Assembly (NCBI GenBank): GCA_017550025.1
Contig: JAFYLU010000096.1
Location: forward strand, 1 to 63,549
Length of the DNA stretch: 63,549 bases
DNA from: Bacteroidales bacterium
GTDB lineage: Bacteria > Bacteroidota > Bacteroidia > Bacteroidales > UBA932
Direction of reading: 5' to 3'
Part shown: positions 60,701-63,549 of the stretch, one piece after another
How positions within the stretch are numbered: position 1 is the first letter of the stretch
Layout of the letters: each line of letters begins with the position of its first letter
Translations under genes and position numbers: made by a program
Notes under the pieces: model-generated
Told to the model about the DNA's origin: nothing
What the model saw: the letters and a program-made list of their open reading frames with translations, nothing else
Databases searched by the model: none

Positions 60701-61298
60701 TGTCCCTGCTGTCGGTGTAGACTATGTGAGGATGGTTCAGAAGCATTATCCTGCCTATGGAGATGTGAGGCAGAGCCTTGACTGTGGTGTCCTTCTCTGA
60801 CGGGGAGGTGCGGATTATGTTCCAGTTGGCGTTCTCTTCGTCGTATGAATGCGCAAAGATACGCGGCTTTGCCAGCATTACATGCGGTATGCGCACTTTT
60901 CCGGTCAGCAGTGCGGCGACATTTATGCTTACGGAAAGCCTGTCGAATGATGCAAGGGTGTCGGAGACTTCTCCTGTGCCATGGGTAAGCAGCATGCCTT
61001 GTGCTCCCTTCTGCTCGAGAGAGTCGAACCTTTCTGCCGGATATGTCACAGAGCAGTCTTCCATAAGCAGTCCGATATTCGGAAAATGCCTGAACATGGA
61101 TATGCGGACCTTGCCGAATGATACTTCTCCGTCTATATATTCTGCTGCAGTCCGGTTGATTGCAGGGGTCAGGACGGATGGTGAAAGAGCAATCTGGAGT
61201 ACAATGAGCAATGCCAGCCATATCCCTGCTGCCATCAGGAATATTCTGACGGATCTTTTGCCGATATTTACCTTCTTTTCCTCCATTGTTCCGGACAT
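57717..61298 (-). CDS. AsmA-family inner-membrane/periplasmic protein
   Basis: About 1193 residues. One N-terminal membrane helix (IFLMAAGIWLALLIVLQIAL) precedes a long periplasmic repeat region of beta-strands (EVSFGKVRISMFRHFPNIGL, then many ISIEGRLDMSADSL-type strands), typical of AsmA/TamB-like lipid-transport bridges. The C-terminal AsmA region is around SLARKLKFKNSKEAAIDRMT. A charged cytosol-like tail (LEELSEEELQKLDEAEEPET) ends it. The start is placed at 61298 because the -7 box TATCTTTG (61312-61319) lies just upstream; longer starts fall in the promoter. Confidence 0.85.
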   Translation of the reverse strand: MSGTMEEKKVNIGKRSVRIFLMAAGIWLALLIVLQIALSPSVLTPAINRTAAEYIDGEVSFGKVRISMFRHFPNIGLLMEDCSVTYPAERFDSLEQKGAQGMLLTHGTGEVSDTLASFDRLSVSINVAALLTGKVRIPHVMLAKPRIFAHSYDEENANWNIIRTSPSEKDTTVKALPHISIGRIMLLNHPHIVYTDSRDTLFAIADMKKMIFRGRLDSRRTSRIKVGLTLDSLLVAGRIASDTLGMKLDRLYIHEHGKHLDIEARANAMLATSAFGRTNIPVSIEGTAAFGRDSMLTASFHGFKAEVASIPVDFDADICRKDGQTLIKGRFGVEGCKADDLISDFVSRIIPETKDIRTDALINIKGNCEGHIGGGRMPVMEVNLNIPESSVRHKDFEHDIRFTLDAGMKTDTSGKADIGIETIKLDTYGLHLHAKGGLADLTGDDPAISIEGRLDMSADSLSAIIPKDYGLTAEGNMSAALSGTIRKSQINIYNFAEADINGHLTSRNLIVKSPKDTIDIEIKGLEINASPETVTSKIRKNESFRLLGITGSISDAGISYKEAISLKGKEISISAKNSADAFSDTTRVYPLGGRLNAVELEVKDASGMSVTLDQTGNSFQMVPKKDHKEIPVLSLSSTNKRIYVRDAANRLILTDAGLKVRAAMNTFERRQRFKAMIDSLSRIYPDTPKDSLMHRMRRERGQKAVEDWMTEEDFKAADLNFSLDGMLASYFRRWDISGGIDVRTGIVMTPYLPLRNILKGMSISFSNDEIKINDFKIISGESEIAASGALTGLRRALLGRGRYKLDMNLSTEKMDAGELLAAYNAGASFNPEADMDRMAGASDSEFLKIVVADTLERDEATSLIVVPSDIEAALHLNARNISFTDLTVEDFRAEMTMKERCLQILEAKARTNMGQAAFDAFYATRTKKDIRTGFNLSLTDITSEKVIGMMPAIDTVMPLLKSFKGLIDCEMAATASLDTNMNIITPSINGVIRISGEDLTMSDSEVFSSLARKLKFKNSKEAAIDRMTVEGLMKDNVLEIFPFILELDRYTLALSGLQYMDMSYRYHASIIRSPIVFKVGVDIYGPDFGHMKFKIGKPKYRNTSIPVFAAEIDQTRINLAESIRDIFEKGVDMAIRENERQEVITDHKTKIGYVNAADQHLEELSEEELQKLDEAEEPETQKDTSRYEQPGIH

Positions 61299-61311
61299 AT
61301 TGCGTAACTTA

Positions 61312-61319
61312 CAAAGATA
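61312..61319 (-). promoter_or_regulatory. Promoter of the AsmA-like/prmA unit
   Basis: TATCTTTG on the minus strand, 13 bp before the chosen start. Confidence 0.6.
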
Positions 61320-61377
61320 TGAAAAATAATTCATCATTTATTCACAACGAGGTGTTAATATCTGTAAAACATTTTTG

Positions 61378-61408
61378 TTGCAATGTAACGGTGATGTTAT
61401 TAATTTTG
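61378..61408 (+). promoter_or_regulatory. Promoter of the ATPase-like/sirtuin operon
   Basis: TTG (61378-61380), 20-bp spacer, TAATTTTG (61401-61408), 23 bp before the start codon. Confidence 0.65.
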
Positions 61409-61431
61409 TGCCGGTAAAATGAAAATTCAGG

Positions 61432-62580
61432 ATGGATACACCTTTTGTATATAATGATTATGTTACCGGCAGGTATTTCATCGGCCGTACGATGGAATGT
61501 ACCATCATGGGCAACCTGCTGAAGGCGGGGGAGCATGTTTCTGTATATGAGCCCCCGAAGACGGGAAAGATGTCAGTGATCAGGCAGACCTTGTACAATC
61601 TCCGCAACGGAGGAGTGCAGTTCATGGTCTCCTTTGTAGACATGATGAACGTGAGGACATTGGAAGAGTTCCTCATCAAGTATGGAACGGCTGTGATGAA
61701 GTCCGCGGCATCGACTCCGGAGGAGTATTCGGAAATTGTACGTAAGTATCTCGGCGGCACTCACTTTGTCTTTGATGTGGTCAGGTATACCACGTGCGGG
61801 GAAGTGGTGTCATTGAACTGGAATCCGGATGAAGCCGATGTCGACAGCATGCTTATGCTGCCCCAGAGGATCGCGCAGGACAGGCAGCTGCCTTTCATTG
61901 TCGTGTTCAAGGAGTTCCAGAATCTCATGAATGCGGCGGAATATGAAATGGTATTCAAGGTGATGGAACTGCAGATGCGCGCCCGTGACAGGTCAAACCT
62001 CTGCAATGCGGCATACGTCATGAGCGGAAGCATGGTGAACGCGATGAAATATATATTCGAGGAAAAACGCTGGTTCTACCGTCAGGTGAATCATGTGGCT
62101 CTCCAGCCTGTCGATACCAAGGAGATAATCGAGCATGTCGTGAAAGGATTCCTCAACGGCATGGGCAAGTCGTTCGACAGGAATCTGGCAATGGGCGCAT
62201 GTGAGCTTTTCAAGTCGAACCTGTGGTATATGAATCATCTTGCTGCCATATGTGACTCTCTCTCAAAGGGATTCGTTACGGAAAGCATGATGACGGATGC
62301 CTTGAATTCGATGATTTCCGTACATGAACCGCGATTTACATCCATAGTCAACGACCTGACTGACCATCAGCTGAGCCTCCTCAAGGCAGTGCTTGACGGT
62401 GTAGTCAAGTTCAGCGCTTCGGATGTGATAGAGAAATACAAGCTTAACTCTTCAGCAAATGTGCGTAGGGTCAAGGATGCCCTCAAGAAGAAGGAGGTCC
62501 TGACTTTCAATGAAAAGGATGAGCCGGTAATTCTCGATCCGTTGTTTGAATATTGGATAAGCAACATATATTTTGCATGA
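61432..62580 (+). CDS. Archaeal-type ATPase-fold protein with degenerate P-loop
   Basis: 382 residues of the Bacteroidota 'ATP-binding protein' (archaeal ATPase/STAND-like) family, with a C-terminal winged helix (VKFSASDVIEKYKLNSSANV). The Walker A region reads YEPPKTGKMSV (G-K-M instead of G-K-S/T). Walker B reads FIVVFKEFQNL (K where D is expected). Both key residues are changed, so ATP hydrolysis is doubtful. It is coupled by ATGA to the sirtuin that follows, suggesting that the pair act together. Confidence 0.78.
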   Translation: MDTPFVYNDYVTGRYFIGRTMECTIMGNLLKAGEHVSVYEPPKTGKMSVIRQTLYNLRNGGVQFMVSFVDMMNVRTLEEFLIKYGTAVMKSAASTPEEYSEIVRKYLGGTHFVFDVVRYTTCGEVVSLNWNPDEADVDSMLMLPQRIAQDRQLPFIVVFKEFQNLMNAAEYEMVFKVMELQMRARDRSNLCNAAYVMSGSMVNAMKYIFEEKRWFYRQVNHVALQPVDTKEIIEHVVKGFLNGMGKSFDRNLAMGACELFKSNLWYMNHLAAICDSLSKGFVTESMMTDALNSMISVHEPRFTSIVNDLTDHQLSLLKAVLDGVVKFSASDVIEKYKLNSSANVRRVKDALKKKEVLTFNEKDEPVILDPLFEYWISNIYFA

Positions 62581-63296
62581 TGAAGAAGACGAAGATCACG
62601 GTTCTTACAGGCGCAGGCGTGAGCGCCGAGAGCGGAATAAGCACATTCAGAGACAGTGACGGTCTCTGGGAAAACCATAATGTCGAGGATGTGGCTTCAA
62701 TAGAGGGATGGTACAGGAATCCTTCTCTTGTCCTTGATTTCTATAATGCCAGACGAGCCCAGCTCTTTACGGTAAAGCCTAATGCGGCCCATCTTGCTAT
62801 AGCGTCGCTCGAGCAGGAATATGATGTGACTGTGGTGACACAGAATGTGGACAACCTGCATGAGAGGGCAGGAAGTACCAGGGTCATCCATCTTCATGGA
62901 GAGCTTACGAAGGTGCGTCCTGAGAACTGCTGCAACGACAGGGACGGATATTCCGAAGCGACAGTCTTTGATATCGGTCCGGATGAGATACATGTCGGCG
63001 ATATGGCTCCGAACGGCGCGCAGCTCAGGCCGCATATAGTGTGGTTCGGTGAGGCCGTGCCGAAGATTGAGGCTGCGATAGATGCCGTGGAGGCTGCTGA
63101 CATCCTGCTCATCGTAGGAACTTCGCTTCAGGTCTATCCAGCTGCCGGACTCTACCGCTATGCGAAAATGTCTTCACCTATATATATAATTGATCCGAAG
63201 GATGTGCCTGTGCGCGACGGTCGTCTCACACACATCAGGGAAGTTGCCACCAAGGGCATGGAGACATTCAAAAAACTCATAAATTCAAAGGGTTAG
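62577..63296 (+). CDS. cobB: Sir2-family NAD-dependent deacylase
   Basis: About 239 residues from ATG 62577, which overlaps the previous stop. NAD-binding GAGVSAESGISTFRDSDGLW, catalytic His in VIHLHGELTKV, TQNVDNLHERAGS, and LRPHIVWFGEAVP are all present. The usual two CxxC zinc pairs are missing; only a CC remains in ENCCND. Sirtuins remove acyl groups from lysines. Loss of the zinc ligands is known in some Bacteroidota sirtuins. Translationally coupled to the degenerate ATPase-like protein. Confidence 0.9.
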   Translation: MMKKTKITVLTGAGVSAESGISTFRDSDGLWENHNVEDVASIEGWYRNPSLVLDFYNARRAQLFTVKPNAAHLAIASLEQEYDVTVVTQNVDNLHERAGSTRVIHLHGELTKVRPENCCNDRDGYSEATVFDIGPDEIHVGDMAPNGAQLRPHIVWFGEAVPKIEAAIDAVEAADILLIVGTSLQVYPAAGLYRYAKMSSPIYIIDPKDVPVRDGRLTHIREVATKGMETFKKLINSKG

Positions 63297-63298
63297 GC

Positions 63299-63353
63299 TT
63301 GGAATTTAAATTTTTATGCCTATCTTTGCAGCCCTATAATGAAAAGGAGGTGA
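63299..63353 (+). promoter_or_regulatory. rpsU promoter and perfect Shine-Dalgarno
   Basis: TTG (63299-63301), 19-bp spacer, TATCTTTG (63321-63328). AAGGAGGTGA (63344-63353) lies 7 bp before the ATG. It matches the 16S anti-SD over 10 bases, the only strong SD seen in the window. Confidence 0.85.
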
Positions 63354-63360
63354 TTTAGAT

Positions 63361-63549
63361 ATGATTATAGTTCCAGTAAAGGATGGTGAGAGCATCGAGA
63401 AGGCTCTTAAGAAGTTCAAGAGAAAGTTCGAGAAGACAGGTGCAATCCGTGAGCTTCGCGCAAGAAAGAACTTCGTTAAGCCGTCAGTGAAGAAGAGAAT
63501 ACAGATGCAGAAGGCTATCTATGTTCAGCAGCTTCAGCTCCAGGACGAG
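63361..63549 (+). CDS. rpsU: 30S ribosomal protein S21 (partial)
   Basis: 63 residues to the window end: MIIVPVKDGESIEKALKKFK, then the bS21 body KFEKTGAIRELRARKNF and VKPSVKKRIQMQKAIY. In Bacteroidota ribosomes bS21 helps sequester the anti-Shine-Dalgarno of 16S rRNA. The strong SD here fits autoregulation: ribosomes lacking bS21 translate rpsU best (established model for this phylum). Truncated only by the end of the window. Confidence 0.93.
   Translation, partial: MIIVPVKDGESIEKALKKFKRKFEKTGAIRELRARKNFVKPSVKKRIQMQKAIYVQQLQLQDE

Overview
The window is a piece of a Bacteroidales chromosome (Bacteroidota; the genus cannot be fixed from the sequence alone) carrying one integrated, tailed-phage-type prophage. 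Three things point to Bacteroidales: almost every transcription unit is preceded by the Bacteroides-type -7 box TAnnTTTG, often with a TTG/TTTG box 19 bp upstream; Shine-Dalgarno sequences are absent except at rpsU; and the gene content fits (PepSY-like periplasmic proteins, SusD-style short lipoproteins, AsmA proteins).

Left host arm (1-10.9 kb): rpmH, then a convergently read polA-sigma factor-rsmG operon on the minus strand. A plus-strand response regulator/histidine kinase pair follows, with two PepSY-like exported proteins, a secreted bleomycin-hydrolase-type C1 peptidase, a small lipoprotein, hisS, and the initiator tRNA-fMet gene.

Prophage (10,884-53,698, 42.8 kb): integrated into the 3' end of tRNA-fMet and bounded by a 15-bp direct repeat. 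A tyrosine integrase lies next to attL; a divergent repressor/regulator switch lies next to attR. Almost everything else is on the minus strand. From right to left: small regulators, a primase-helicase with a long structured leader, HicAB-2, a 13-copy TGTAGTT array (candidate origin or operator), S49 protease, capsid, terminase, small accessory genes, HicAB-1, portal and connector genes, endolysin, a Panacea-type antitoxin with a small membrane protein, tape measure, tail and tail-fibre genes, and a membrane/lysis-like cluster.

The most unusual feature is a structured 5' leader found right after three prophage promoters (30.2-30.4, 37.25-37.44 and 52.13-52.34 kb). Two copies share a 55-nt core (53/55 identical) and the 12-nt block accttgcggcga. 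In all three, a 5'-terminal strand (X1) is complementary to an internal strand (X'), and X' is also complementary to the start codon region (X2). A second stem followed by a U-run crosses the X1/X' stem. The stem sequences differ completely between copies yet remain paired. This looks like an undescribed attenuator, translational switch or put-like antitermination RNA. Two of the three leaders precede paralogous small proteins of unknown function.

Right host arm (53.7-63.5 kb): the stranded terminator of tRNA-fMet, an exported outer-membrane-like protein, tRNA-Leu(UAG), an alpha/beta hydrolase, a lipoprotein, prmA, a large AsmA-like protein, a degenerate P-loop protein coupled to a sirtuin, and the start of rpsU with a perfect Shine-Dalgarno.
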